Assembly: GCF_005938125.1 (NCBI RefSeq)
Contig: NZ_VCQN01000001.1
Coordinates: forward strand, 1,674,001 to 1,738,000
Reading direction: 5' to 3'
Source: Bacillus sp. BHET2
Lineage (GTDB): Bacteria > Bacillota > Bacilli > Bacillales > Bacillaceae_B
Length of the DNA stretch: 64,000 nt
Under the pieces are notes generated by a model. It saw nothing but the letters and a program-made list of their open reading frames with translations. It was not told where the DNA came from and did no database searches. Of the stretch, positions 54,248 to 62,325 are shown piece by piece; positions within the stretch are counted from its first letter, which is position 1, and each line of letters starts with the position of its first letter. The position numbers were made by a program, and so were the translations under genes.

Positions 54248-54355
54248 AAATTATCGCTATGCAGTATCACACCTTTTCCATAGTTTCATAACCTATAGTA
54301 CAGATCAGGGCAAATGCCTATCAATTGAGGAACGATTTTAGAGGAGGTTTTTCTA

Positions 54356-55753
54356 ATGGGGATTGATTTAACTTCTCTTCATTGGATTTATTTAGCTTTC
54401 ATTGGGTTGATTATTCTATTTATGATTTTTCGTAAAGATACGACGGTTGTTTGTATCCTAGGAATCTTCAGTATCGCTTTGGTTGCAACAGGCTCTTTAA
54501 GTGGTTCGATCAGTAGTATATTTAATAGCTTTATCTTTGCCATCACCGAACTTCTATCTACCATTCTTGTGATTTCCATCATCGTTGCCATGAGTAAGGG
54601 GCTGACGTCTACAGGGGTTAATGATATTATGATTCGCCCTTTCACTAAATTCATCCGGACACCTGCCCTTGCTTATTGGACGATTGGTCTGGTGATGATG
54701 TTTATTTCTTGGTTCTTCTGGCCATCTCCTGCAGTAGCACTCCTGGGTGCAGTGTTGGTACCTGTTGCCCTACGGGTTGGATTACCTGCTCTCGGCATTG
54801 CCATGGCTATGAACTTATTCGGTCACGGTATTGCTCTTTCAGGCGACTTTGTCATTCAAGCAGCCCCAAAGTTGACGGCTGATGCCGCAGGAATACCGGT
54901 ATCTGAGGTTATTTCAGCCAGCATTCCGCTCATTATTGTCATGGGCGTCGTCACAACCGTTACTGCCTTCATTTTCCTTAAGAGAGATATGAAGAGAGGG
55001 ATCCTGACCGTGGATCCAAGCGCTCTCTCGACTATCACACAAGATCAGGATTCTTCTCCTAGTCTACTTTCAACACGCTGGAAGAAACTCATTGCTCTTC
55101 TCATCCCTATCCTCTTTGCTCTCGATATTACAGCAATGGTTGTGTTTGACCTTCAAGGCGGTGATGCAACGGCACTAATCGGCGGTACATCCATCGTCAT
55201 TTTGCTCCTGATTTCACTTGCCGCTTTCAAAGGAAAAGGATTGGAAAAAACGACTAGTTTCTTGATTGACGGGTTTCAGTTTGGGTTTAAGGTTTTCGGT
55301 CCCGTGATTCCGATTGCCGCTTTCTTCTACCTGGGAGATTCAGGCTTTCAAACGATCATCGGGGACTTCCTCCCTTCAACGTCTCACGGCATCGTCAATG
55401 ACCTCGGGGCATCCCTGGCTGCAGCCGTACCGCTTTCAAAAGCGGTAGGTGCAATCACACTTACAACTGTGGGGGCAATTACAGGTCTTGATGGATCGGG
55501 GTTCTCCGGCATTTCCCTTGCAGGTTCCGTGGCTCATCTGTTTGCCGAAAGCATCGGATCAGGCATCGCCACCCTAACTGCTCTAGGGCAAGTGGCAGCC
55601 ATTTGGGTCGGAGGTGGCACACTTGTCCCATGGGCACTCATCCCTGCAGCAGCCATCTGCGGAGTCGACCCATTCGAACTTGCCAGACGCAACCTGTTAC
55701 CTGTTGTCATTGGATTAATAGCCACCACCATCGTTGCCATGTTTTTACTCTGA
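54356..55753 (+). CDS. Ion-transporter-superfamily permease
   Basis: 465 residues, about twelve membrane segments. The ordering with a paired half (SWFFWPSPAVALLGAVLVPVALRVG.. and later AITLTTVGAITGLDGSGFSGISLAG) is that of carboxylate or gluconate-type permeases; a SLSKAVGAI-like turn and long Gly-rich loops support this. I cannot name the substrate. ATG 54356 follows GAGGAGG. It is divergent from liaF, so the LiaR box could affect both, but this is only a possibility. Confidence 0.6.
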   Translation: MGIDLTSLHWIYLAFIGLIILFMIFRKDTTVVCILGIFSIALVATGSLSGSISSIFNSFIFAITELLSTILVISIIVAMSKGLTSTGVNDIMIRPFTKFIRTPALAYWTIGLVMMFISWFFWPSPAVALLGAVLVPVALRVGLPALGIAMAMNLFGHGIALSGDFVIQAAPKLTADAAGIPVSEVISASIPLIIVMGVVTTVTAFIFLKRDMKRGILTVDPSALSTITQDQDSSPSLLSTRWKKLIALLIPILFALDITAMVVFDLQGGDATALIGGTSIVILLLISLAAFKGKGLEKTTSFLIDGFQFGFKVFGPVIPIAAFFYLGDSGFQTIIGDFLPSTSHGIVNDLGASLAAAVPLSKAVGAITLTTVGAITGLDGSGFSGISLAGSVAHLFAESIGSGIATLTALGQVAAIWVGGGTLVPWALIPAAAICGVDPFELARRNLLPVVIGLIATTIVAMFLL

Positions 55754-55759
55754 ATAATC

Positions 55760-55795
55760 GGAGGGACGGACCTAGAATTTGAGGTCCGTCCCTCC
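55760..55795. terminator. Bidirectional terminator between permease and PAP2 genes
   Basis: GGAGGGACGGACCT (55760-55773) pairs perfectly with AGGTCCGTCCCTCC (55782-55795). The U-tract is short on the plus strand. Confidence 0.75.
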
Positions 55796-55807
55796 TGTTT
55801 GTTTCTC

Positions 55808-56401
55808 CTATTTTCCGGGTCTCTTCTCGTAAAGAAAGATACATAGTACGAAGAATGGGTATGCCAGTAGGAATCCCGCTGCAACATCTGACGGGTAATG
55901 AGCTTGTTCTGCCACTCTGCTAAACCCTGTGAGGAGGGCGAGGATCACTGCGAAGGTAAAGGTCGTCACTTTCAACCGTGTGGACGAAAATTCTTTACTG
56001 ATGAAATAAGCAATCACCAATAAGAAGGTAAGTCCCACCATGGCATGACCGCTCGGAAAGCTGAATCCCTCTTCCCCATGCGAAAAAGGGGGTCTTTCTC
56101 TTTTCATTAAGCCTTTGATGGCTTTATTCAGTACGTTGCTTCCAGCTACGAGTACAACGACGGTAAGAATTCCAACATAGTCTTTCTTGACCCACCAAAG
56201 GTACAGAATCAGGGCGATTGATGCAATTCCAATCACCAGCTCGGTTCCGATCACTGAAAAACTTTCTATAAAGGAAACCCCTCTCATCTTCGTCAACAGA
56301 TCATTTTCGCCGAAAATTTCCATCTCATGAAAAACATAATGTGCGATGGTCATAAATAGTACGAATGAAATAATGGCTGATATGTATTGGACTTTCTTCA
56401 T
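55808..56401 (-). CDS. PAP2 family phosphatase
   Basis: 197 residues from ATG 56401 after AAGGGGGAA; the frame to 56440 is unsupported. Six membrane segments carry the three phosphatase motifs: KGLMKRERP (KxxxxxxRP), FSFPSGHAM (PSGH) and SRVAEQAHYPSDV (SRxxxxxHxxxD). Bacterial members dephosphorylate undecaprenyl pyrophosphate or phosphatidyl-glycerol phosphate at the membrane. Which of these it is cannot be decided. Confidence 0.88.
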   Translation of the reverse strand: MKKVQYISAIISFVLFMTIAHYVFHEMEIFGENDLLTKMRGVSFIESFSVIGTELVIGIASIALILYLWWVKKDYVGILTVVVLVAGSNVLNKAIKGLMKRERPPFSHGEEGFSFPSGHAMVGLTFLLVIAYFISKEFSSTRLKVTTFTFAVILALLTGFSRVAEQAHYPSDVAAGFLLAYPFFVLCIFLYEKRPGK

Positions 56402-56500
56402 TGTATTCCCCCTTGAAAATCTCTCCAATAATCCACTCATCTCTCCTCAATAAATGTTATACTATTCGTAATATTCATCAAATATAAGGAGGTTCTTCAC

Positions 56501-57703
56501 TTGCTGAATGAATTATATCAGAAATTGGAAGATCGTTGGATAGAAATGGTTGATATCAGAAGATTTCTTCATCAACACCCGGAATTATCCTTTCAGGAAA
56601 CTAACACGGCAACGTATATTGCCGATTACTATAAGGGCATCGGCGTTCCCGTTCAAGAACAGGTTGGAGGCAACGGTGTCGTGGCGAGGATCGAAGGAGC
56701 CCTTCCAGGTAAGACCGTGGCTCTTCGGGCAGATTTTGACGCTCTCCCCATCCACGATGAAAAGGACGTGGAATATCGCTCTACTGTTCCCGGTGTCATG
56801 CATGCCTGTGGTCATGACGGACATACAGCATCACTTCTAGTATTGGGAAAAACCCTTCATGAAATGCGTGATACCCTTTCAGGTACAGTGGTCCTCATTC
56901 ATCAGCACGCTGAAGAATATGCACCTGGAGGGGCCAAGTCCATGATAGAGGCTGGTTGCCTGGACGGTGTGGATGTCATATTCGGCACCCATTTGTGGTC
57001 AACAGAACCCCTGGGGAAAGTTCTTTATCGAACTGGTCCGATCATGGCTGCAGCCGACCGCTTTGAAATTGTGATCAAAGGATCCGGTGGTCACGGTGCA
57101 CAGCCACATAAAACGAAGGATTCTATTGTGATTGGATCGCAAATTGTTTCAGAGCTTCAGCAAATTGTCAGTAGAAGAGTGAACCCCATCGATCCTGCTG
57201 TGGTGACAATTGGTTCCTTTATGGCTGATAATGCTTTTAATGTCATCGCTGATTCAGCTAAATTAATCGGAACGGTCCGTACCTTCAATCCTGAAGTCAG
57301 GGACTTTATTGAAGAAGAAATCGAACAGATTTTGAAAGGGGCTTGCCTTTCAGGTCGATGTGGCTATGAATATGTGTATGACCGAGGATATCCTGCGGTT
57401 GTCAATCACCCTGAAGAAACAGAACTCTTTATCCAAAGTGCCGTTACTGTAGATGAAGTTCACACCGTGGATGAAATCGACATGCAAATGGGCGGTGAAG
57501 ATTTCTCCTATTATTTGGAACATGTGAAGGGCACTTTCTTCTTTACCGGGGCCAAACCGGATCATGTGGATATCGCATTCCCTCACCATCATCCAAAATT
57601 CGACATTAACGAAAAAGCTCTCCTCATTGCAGCCAAATCCCTGGCAGCAGCTACAGTTCACTATCAGGAAAAGCATTCCGTCTCAAAAACGGTTACGAAA
57701 TAA
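56501..57703 (+). CDS. yhaA: M20 family amidohydrolase YhaA
   Basis: 400 residues. The di-metal site is spelled by GVMHACGHDGHTA, HQHAEEYAPGG and the C-terminal GGEDFSYYL; ALRADFDALPI starts the block. It belongs to the hippurate/N-acyl-amino-acid hydrolase group, and removes acyl groups from amino acids. Start TTG 56501 follows AAGGAGG. It lies beside ecsABC as in B. subtilis, where yhaA follows ecsC; here it is convergent with a DoxX gene inserted between. Confidence 0.88.
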   Translation: MLNELYQKLEDRWIEMVDIRRFLHQHPELSFQETNTATYIADYYKGIGVPVQEQVGGNGVVARIEGALPGKTVALRADFDALPIHDEKDVEYRSTVPGVMHACGHDGHTASLLVLGKTLHEMRDTLSGTVVLIHQHAEEYAPGGAKSMIEAGCLDGVDVIFGTHLWSTEPLGKVLYRTGPIMAAADRFEIVIKGSGGHGAQPHKTKDSIVIGSQIVSELQQIVSRRVNPIDPAVVTIGSFMADNAFNVIADSAKLIGTVRTFNPEVRDFIEEEIEQILKGACLSGRCGYEYVYDRGYPAVVNHPEETELFIQSAVTVDEVHTVDEIDMQMGGEDFSYYLEHVKGTFFFTGAKPDHVDIAFPHHHPKFDINEKALLIAAKSLAAATVHYQEKHSVSKTVTK

Positions 57704-57708
57704 TTCAA

Positions 57709-57736
57709 AAAAGGATCAGGGGCACCTGATCCTTTT
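57709..57736. terminator. Bidirectional terminator between yhaA and the DoxX gene
   Basis: AAAAGGATCAGG (57709-57720), loop GGCA, CCTGATCCTTTT (57725-57736). Confidence 0.9.
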
Positions 57737-57739
57737 CTC

Positions 57740-58147
57740 TTAATAAAAACGATGATTCTTTTCAATCTTGCTAACAACCAGCACCCACCATATCAAGAGT
57801 GGCTGAAATAATAACCTCACCCATAGAAGGGCTTCGTTCGCTTCTTCCTGCCCCGGTGCAGGGATCCCCTTAATAGCCGCATAAATATTTGCAGGGAAAA
57901 TGAGAACTAAATAGATCGCAGTTACAATTCCGGTTTTTTCCCGCGTCTTTGGAATCAGCAGCAAAATTGACAAGATGAATTCCATGATCCCCGTAATATA
58001 AACTAGTTCTTCTCTTAGAGGAAAAAATCCTGGAATCATTTTCGAGAATCCTTGAGCTTCAATAAAATGGAACACCCCTGCTAAAAAGAAGAAGAAGGAG
58101 AAAAGAAAAAGTCCTACGATCTTCAATCCTTTTTTCCGTTTATTCAT
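57740..58147 (-). CDS. DoxX-family membrane protein
   Basis: 135 residues with four membrane segments and basic ends. The pattern GLFLFSFFFFLAGVFHFIE...MIPGFFPLREELVYITGIMEFILSILLLIPKTRE is that of small DoxX/YphA-like proteins. The function is not known for this branch; some DoxX proteins accompany redox or thiosulfate enzymes. ATG 58147 follows GGAGAGGTG. It stops four bases after a shared terminator. Confidence 0.75.
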   Translation of the reverse strand: MNKRKKGLKIVGLFLFSFFFFLAGVFHFIEAQGFSKMIPGFFPLREELVYITGIMEFILSILLLIPKTREKTGIVTAIYLVLIFPANIYAAIKGIPAPGQEEANEALLWVRLLFQPLLIWWVLVVSKIEKNHRFY

Positions 58148-58247
58148 CTATTAAACACCTCTCCATCACAAAGTACCCTTACTTTATCACTATACATGAA
58201 GTCCTAATGGAAATAAAAAGATGCAGTTTGCTCTTCTCCATGGCCTA

Positions 58248-58281
58248 AAGAAAAGAGGATCGACCATAACGATCAATCCTC
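58248..58281 (-). terminator. Terminator of the ecs operon
   Basis: An 11 bp stem with two G-U pairs (58255-58265 / 58271-58281) and loop ATAAC. The A-rich stretch 58248-58254 is the U-tract on the minus strand. Confidence 0.75.
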
Positions 58282-58290
58282 CCTACAGTA

Positions 58291-58995
58291 CTATACTAAA
58301 TCACTAAAGTAACGGATCCGATAAGCAAATTTTGCCACCTCCCCAAGATGATCCAAGAGCTGATAATTCGCATAAGCCCCGATAACAGCCCCGACTCCCG
58401 GGATGAGCTGCAGCATCTTCACAAAATCGATGTAGTCCCGATACTCTTGTTGAAAAGTCTTCCAATCTAGTTCCATCAGTTTTTCTTTTTCCACTTCCCA
58501 GTTTTCGATGACCTGGAGGATATCCTTCTTGTGAGAATCACTGGAAAACGCAAGTTGAAAAACGTATAGAATAAATAGACGTTCCTCATATTGTTTTGGA
58601 TTATACCCGTGAATCGTAGCGCATTCGCTTAAAAATTTCATCTTAATGGACAGAAGCAGAGGGAAATCAGCTAGTCCAAGGAAAATCCCACCTGCTCCTG
58701 TGCCTGCCCCTTCAATGGTGGCAGCTTTCCGATAAAATTCCATTCGTTCTTTCATCAATACTTCCCGTTCTGCCAGGGAAGGCTGTAATACAATCGTCTG
58801 GAGGGAAACCCATTCACTTCCCTTCAAAGTCACTTCTACCATTCTCTTGATACTCTCCGTGACGACTTTATGGGCTTTTTCAGGAATCCATCGATTCACT
58901 TTCGTTTGGGCCTGCTTAGAAACCCTTTGAAAAATGGACGATTTCCTGGTGTATTTTCGTTTCCAGGATTCCAACTCTTCTCTTTCCCTGTTCAC
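58291..58995 (-). CDS. ecsC: EcsC protein
   Basis: 234 residues from GTG 58995, with AAGGATGGTGG before it; B. subtilis EcsC has 236. The in-frame GTG at 59028 has no ribosome site. Recognisable parts are EGAGTGAGGIFLGLADFPLLLSIKMKFL and the C-terminal IPGVGAVIGAYANYQLLDHLGE. It is a membrane-associated protein of unknown biochemical role, third member of the ecs operon. Confidence 0.88.
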   Translation of the reverse strand: MNREREELESWKRKYTRKSSIFQRVSKQAQTKVNRWIPEKAHKVVTESIKRMVEVTLKGSEWVSLQTIVLQPSLAEREVLMKERMEFYRKAATIEGAGTGAGGIFLGLADFPLLLSIKMKFLSECATIHGYNPKQYEERLFILYVFQLAFSSDSHKKDILQVIENWEVEKEKLMELDWKTFQQEYRDYIDFVKMLQLIPGVGAVIGAYANYQLLDHLGEVAKFAYRIRYFSDLV

Positions 58996-59058
58996 AGAGT
59001 ACCACCATCCTTTTTGATTAGCCTTCACACATTATACGTTTCATGCTACTGGATCGTT

Positions 59059-60291
59059 TCACCAAAACAGGGATTCTTCCATCTTCTTCAACCGCTTCAC
59101 TAGGTAGAATTGACTAAAAAAGATGGAAAAGGTTATTCCAGAGAGCAGGGTGATAAGCCCCTCAAGCCAGGCTCCTCTTACAAAGATGGGAAGGGAAAAT
59201 ACGACTGCTTGGACCATCATCGACTGATTCATGATTTTTTGGAAGGATGATTTCTTCAACTTCCTTGAGACTGGATAGATGAGAACCCAAATCTTATAAT
59301 CAAAACGCTTAAATAATGGGATCAACTGGAAAGCGGTCAAATATAAAAACACCAATGTCGTCAAAATGCTGAAGATAAAAGAAGAATTCGAATAAATCAA
59401 CAACACTCCGATCAAAGTCAAACGTATATAAAGACCTGAATATTCACTTGTCCTCACAAGCGATCGTAGATATAAATAGCGATAGGTTGACGCTTGTGAG
59501 AAAGGTGCCTTTACTAGCCAATCAAGCCATTTTCTCCGATGAACCTTCCCTTTCAGCTTCGGAACGTCCGTGAACATATTGGCAATGCGGTAAAAGATCA
59601 GCATACGCTGCTGCTCCAAATTAATTAATAAATCCCATTTAAGGTTTTTCCCTTTTGTTGATTGATAAAAATATAGGGCATATCCGATCATCAATAAAGC
59701 GACTACAATTGTCATCCATATAGGAGCTCCTGATAAAACAAGGAAAACGAGTGCCGCGCTCAAAAGAAATCGAACAAGACTATCCGTGAAGTGGACTTCC
59801 CTTTCCTGATACCTTAACATGCTAAAGCGGACATAGAGATTCCATACTTTCATGACCAATACAAAAACAAGAAGTGGTAGAAAATTGCTGAAACTGCCTC
59901 CGGTAACAGCCACATACATAGGCATAAGGGCCGCCAGAACAAGCAGTTGAATGTATGATTGGAACATGAAGCTGATCCAAATGCATTTCGTGAAGTAACT
60001 TGATAAACGCTCCTCCAATGGTAAAAGGAACACCGCGTCTGCTTCCTTCAGGAAAGTATACACAGGACTCCATGCCAATAAAAGACCCAAGATGACCGCC
60101 ATAATGAGAGGAGCCGGGAAGGTGGAGTCTAGTGTCTTCACCCACTGGTTATATGTAAATGCCGCTCCCCCCAATGCAAAAATCAGAACAAATAACAAGT
60201 GGTCATTGAACATGTATTTCAAGTATTTTTGAAGTTCCTGATTATACTCTACGAGCCGCTTCTTCCAGATTCCTTCAACGCTATTCATCAT
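59059..60291 (-). CDS. ecsB: ABC transporter permease EcsB
   Basis: 410 residues, the same length as B. subtilis EcsB (408), with about ten membrane segments grouped in pairs. EcsA-EcsB is needed for normal protein secretion, competence and regulated intramembrane proteolysis by RasP, and probably exports a peptide or other compound. ATG 60291 follows AAAGGA and overlaps ecsA by 11 bases, so the two are co-translated. Confidence 0.9.
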   Translation of the reverse strand: MMNSVEGIWKKRLVEYNQELQKYLKYMFNDHLLFVLIFALGGAAFTYNQWVKTLDSTFPAPLIMAVILGLLLAWSPVYTFLKEADAVFLLPLEERLSSYFTKCIWISFMFQSYIQLLVLAALMPMYVAVTGGSFSNFLPLLVFVLVMKVWNLYVRFSMLRYQEREVHFTDSLVRFLLSAALVFLVLSGAPIWMTIVVALLMIGYALYFYQSTKGKNLKWDLLINLEQQRMLIFYRIANMFTDVPKLKGKVHRRKWLDWLVKAPFSQASTYRYLYLRSLVRTSEYSGLYIRLTLIGVLLIYSNSSFIFSILTTLVFLYLTAFQLIPLFKRFDYKIWVLIYPVSRKLKKSSFQKIMNQSMMVQAVVFSLPIFVRGAWLEGLITLLSGITFSIFFSQFYLVKRLKKMEESLFW

Positions 60292-61024
60292 CTGATTCTT
60301 CCTTTGTCAGCTGGATATAAATATCATCTAAAGTCGCATCAGGCATAGAGAATTCACGTCGAAGCTCATGTAGCGTCCCTTTCGCACGGATTTTCCCTTC
60401 ATGAAGGATAATGAATGAATCACAATACCTTTCGGCCGTTGCCAATATATGAGTTGACATCAAGATGCCTGCACCGTTACGCTTCATCTCTTCCATCCAA
60501 TCCAATAATGACTGAATCCCAAGGGGATCAAGACCTACAAAGGGCTCGTCAATGATATAGAGGCTAGGCTGAATTAGGAATGCGCACATGATCATCACCT
60601 TTTGCTTCATCCCCTTTGAGAAATGAGCTGGGAACCAGTTCATTTTCTTCTCCATCCGAAACGCTTTCAGGAGCTTATCGATTCTTCTCTTATATTCAGA
60701 TTCTGATAAACCATAGGCCATAGCTGAAAGCTTCAGATGCTCCTCTAACGTTAATTCATCGTATAAAATCGGTGTCTCCGGTATGTATGAGAATTGTTTA
60801 CGATATTGATCCGCATCGCCTTTCAACGTATGTCCATTGATGGAAACCTGGCCTACCTTTGCTTCCATCAGTCCGATGATGTGTTTGATGGTCGTACTTT
60901 TCCCTGCTCCGTTCAATCCGATTAATCCCACAATTTCGTTGGATTGTATGGAAAAGGAAATATCCCTTAAGACAGGCTTACGAGTATAGCCACCTACAAG
61001 ATGTTTGATTTCTAATAATGACAC
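60281..61024 (-). CDS. ecsA: ABC transporter ATPase EcsA
   Basis: 247 residues from a GTG at 61024 with AAAGGA eleven bases before; this gives exactly the length of B. subtilis EcsA. The TTG at 61033 is two bases from that site and is rejected. Walker A GLNGAGKSTT, signature FSKGMKQKVMI, Walker B LYIIDEPFVGLD and H-loop MSTHILATAE. It powers EcsB. Its promoter must lie in the repeat-rich gap to hit. Confidence 0.93.
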   Translation of the reverse strand: MSLLEIKHLVGGYTRKPVLRDISFSIQSNEIVGLIGLNGAGKSTTIKHIIGLMEAKVGQVSINGHTLKGDADQYRKQFSYIPETPILYDELTLEEHLKLSAMAYGLSESEYKRRIDKLLKAFRMEKKMNWFPAHFSKGMKQKVMIMCAFLIQPSLYIIDEPFVGLDPLGIQSLLDWMEEMKRNGAGILMSTHILATAERYCDSFIILHEGKIRAKGTLHELRREFSMPDATLDDIYIQLTKEESDDE

Positions 61025-61186
61025 GAGCAGCAACGTCCTTTCTGTACTACATGTATTATTTCTATTTTACCAAAATTTCGTGGTGAAGGCATATTTGAAA
61101 GAAATACTTTCCATAATTTAGAATTCATAACCTCCCTAAATATGCACATCATAATATCAGAAGGGGCCAGCAATAAGAAAAAGGGG

Positions 61187-61285
61187 ATGGTTGTTAAAGA
61201 CCAGCTAACCAATTTCACTATTGTTTGCGACTTGAAGGCTACGTCGTCTTCTATAGTGAATGACACACTCACCAAATTCATTTAA
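61187..61285 (+). CDS. Micro-ORF A1 (32 residues), uncertain
   Basis: ATG in the first type-A motif; the peptide begins MVVKDQLTNF. The AAGGGG is directly next to the ATG, too close for a normal ribosome site, so translation from it is doubtful. Confidence 0.2.
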   Translation: MVVKDQLTNFTIVCDLKATSSSIVNDTLTKFI

Positions 61286-61300
61286 TCAAAAAATTGATAA

Positions 61301-61360
61301 ATGAGGTGTTTGTTAAAGCACATTTTGACTAAATCAACTTTCTTTATATGCTTACGTTAG
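61301..61360 (+). CDS. Micro-ORF B1 (19 residues), uncertain
   Basis: Opens with MRCLLK, the conserved type-B start. It ends 17 bases before A2. No clear ribosome site. Confidence 0.2.
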   Translation: MRCLLKHILTKSTFFICLR

Positions 61361-61377
61361 CCTACCGAGATAAGGGG

Positions 61378-61437
61378 ATGGTCAGTTTGCACAGAGTCAT
61401 TCATGTTTCTAGAGATCTACACATATCATCCTTATAG
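61378..61437 (+). CDS. Micro-ORF A2 (19 residues), uncertain
   Basis: Begins MVSLHRV. A TTG three codons in would have better spacing (nine bases) from AAGGGG. Its TAG is three bases before the B2 ATG. Confidence 0.2.
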   Translation: MVSLHRVIHVSRDLHISSL

Positions 61438-61440
61438 CAA

Positions 61441-61503
61441 ATGAGGTGTTTGTCCAAGACGGCATACAGTTTCTATTGTCTTAATTGCTTAAATAGCGAA
61501 TAG
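61441..61503 (+). CDS. Micro-ORF B2 (20 residues), uncertain
   Basis: Begins MRCLSK, as B3 does; includes two further Cys. Its TAG is eight bases before the A3 ATG. Confidence 0.2.
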   Translation: MRCLSKTAYSFYCLNCLNSE

Positions 61504-61511
61504 ATAAGGGG

Positions 61512-61571
61512 ATGGTCGCATTGAACAATATTCATTCTACCCAAGAATGGTACACTTTTCGAAGCTACTAG
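61512..61571 (+). CDS. Micro-ORF A3 (19 residues), uncertain
   Basis: Begins MVALNN, with an in-frame TTG at codon 4 as in A2. Its TAG is three bases before B3. Confidence 0.2.
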   Translation: MVALNNIHSTQEWYTFRSY

Positions 61572-61574
61572 CGA

Positions 61575-61613
61575 ATGAGGTGTTTATCAAAGAGAATGAA
61601 GCCTGACATTTAA
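61575..61613 (+). CDS. Micro-ORF B3 (12 residues), uncertain
   Basis: Begins MRCLSK and is the last and shortest unit, followed by the terminator. Confidence 0.18.
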   Translation: MRCLSKRMKPDI

Positions 61614-61634
61614 CCTTTACAGTATTACCCCTTC

Positions 61635-61680
61635 AGAAGAGAGGCAGGAAAATCGTTCCTGTCTCTTCTTCATTTATTTT
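61635..61680 (+). terminator. Plus-strand terminator after the motif array
   Basis: AGAAGAGA(GG)CAGGAA (61635-61650), loop AATCG, TTCCTGTCTCTTCT (61656-61669), then TCATTTATTTTC. The U-rich tail is on the plus strand only, so something upstream, between ecsA and hit, is transcribed toward hit and ends here. Confidence 0.65.
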
Positions 61681-61729
61681 CTTATTAATGGTAAAATACA
61701 TACACTATTATTGAAAGGTGGAAATGAAT

Positions 61730-62152
61730 ATGAGCGACTGTATTTTTTGTAAAATCATTGATGGTGAAATCCCTGCAATGAAAGTCTACGAAGATGAACA
61801 TGTCCTTGCTTTTCTTGACATCAGCCAAGTGACGAAAGGCCATACCCTCCTTATTCCTAAAGTACATAAAGAAAATGTATACGAGCTGACACCTGATATG
61901 GCGAGTCATCTCTTCTCTGTTGCACCTAAGATTGCAAACAGTATCAAGAATGAATTTAACCCTGTCGGAATGAACCTTTTAAGCAATGCAGGTGAAGAAG
62001 CAGGACAATCAGTCTTCCATTTCCATATGCACTTCATTCCACGCTACGGCAACGGCGATGGCTTTGGGGCCGTGTGGAAAACACATAATGATGACTACAG
62101 TCAGGAAGATTTAAAAGAAATTGCCGATTCAATCTCACAGCAGATGTCATAA
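61730..62152 (+). CDS. hit: HIT family hydrolase Hit
   Basis: 140 residues from ATG 61730, eight bases after AAAGGTGG; an in-frame GTG/ATG at 61718 or 61724 is less well spaced. The N-terminal CIFCKI zinc-site start, FLDISQVTKGHTLLIPK and the histidine triad QSVFHFHMHFIPR (HxHxH) identify it. It hydrolyses nucleotide conjugates such as Ap4A or adenosine phosphoramidates. It is divergent from ecsA as in B. subtilis. Confidence 0.93.
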   Translation: MSDCIFCKIIDGEIPAMKVYEDEHVLAFLDISQVTKGHTLLIPKVHKENVYELTPDMASHLFSVAPKIANSIKNEFNPVGMNLLSNAGEEAGQSVFHFHMHFIPRYGNGDGFGAVWKTHNDDYSQEDLKEIADSISQQMS

Positions 62153-62160
62153 CGTATAAA

Positions 62161-62200
62161 AGGGCTGATCTCTTATCACAAAAGGGATCAGCCTCTTTTT
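62161..62200 (+). terminator. Terminator of hit
   Basis: GGCTGATC (62163-62170) pairs with GATCAGCC (62186-62193), then TCTTTTT. Confidence 0.8.
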
Positions 62201-62215
62201 GCGAACGTTACATCT

Positions 62216-62243
62216 TTGACATTATCCTTCAATATGTTATAAT
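62216..62243 (+). promoter_or_regulatory. trpP: Strong promoter of trpP
   Basis: TTGACA (62216-62221), 16 bp spacer, TATAAT (62238-62243) with TG at the extended -10 position. Both hexamers are perfect. Confidence 0.85.
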
Positions 62244-62278
62244 GTACCTATCTTTTCGCTAATGGCAATAGTGCACAT

Positions 62279-62323
62279 TAGGAGAAGCAGAATTAAAGTT
62301 TAGTTTAGTTGAGGAGAGATGAG
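62279..62323 (+). promoter_or_regulatory. TRAP-binding NAG repeats over the trpP ribosome site
   Basis: AAG 62296, TAG 62301, TAG 62306, GAG 62311, GAG 62316 and GAG 62321 repeat at exactly 5 nt, the preferred spacing for the 11-subunit TRAP ring. TAG, GAG, AAG and CAG at 62279-62290 may extend it. The last repeats cover the ribosome binding site, so tryptophan-loaded TRAP would block translation of trpP, as is known in B. subtilis. Confidence 0.85.
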
Positions 62324-62325
62324 AA

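Larger units (their letters stand above)
61181..61613 (+). repeat. Alternating array of two start-codon-containing motifs (six units)
   Basis: Type A, AAGGGGATGGT, starts at 61181, 61372 and 61506. Type B, AATGAGGTGTTTGTCAAAG and variants, starts at 61300, 61440 and 61574. From 61372 on they alternate at 68, 66 and 68 bp, and the unit pair repeats at 134 bp. Each motif contains an ATG that opens a short reading frame of 32, 19, 19, 20, 19 and 12 codons. Stops fall directly before the next motif (TAG-CAA-ATG, TAG-CGA-ATG). The A and B motifs themselves resemble each other. A terminator follows at 61635. The remaining gap (61025-61180) shows no further feature. Confidence 0.6.

Noticed and set aside
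61181-61613. Reading the motif array as a CRISPR
   Set aside because: The repeats are of two types, imperfect, and more than 40 bp apart without uniform spacers; no cas gene is near.
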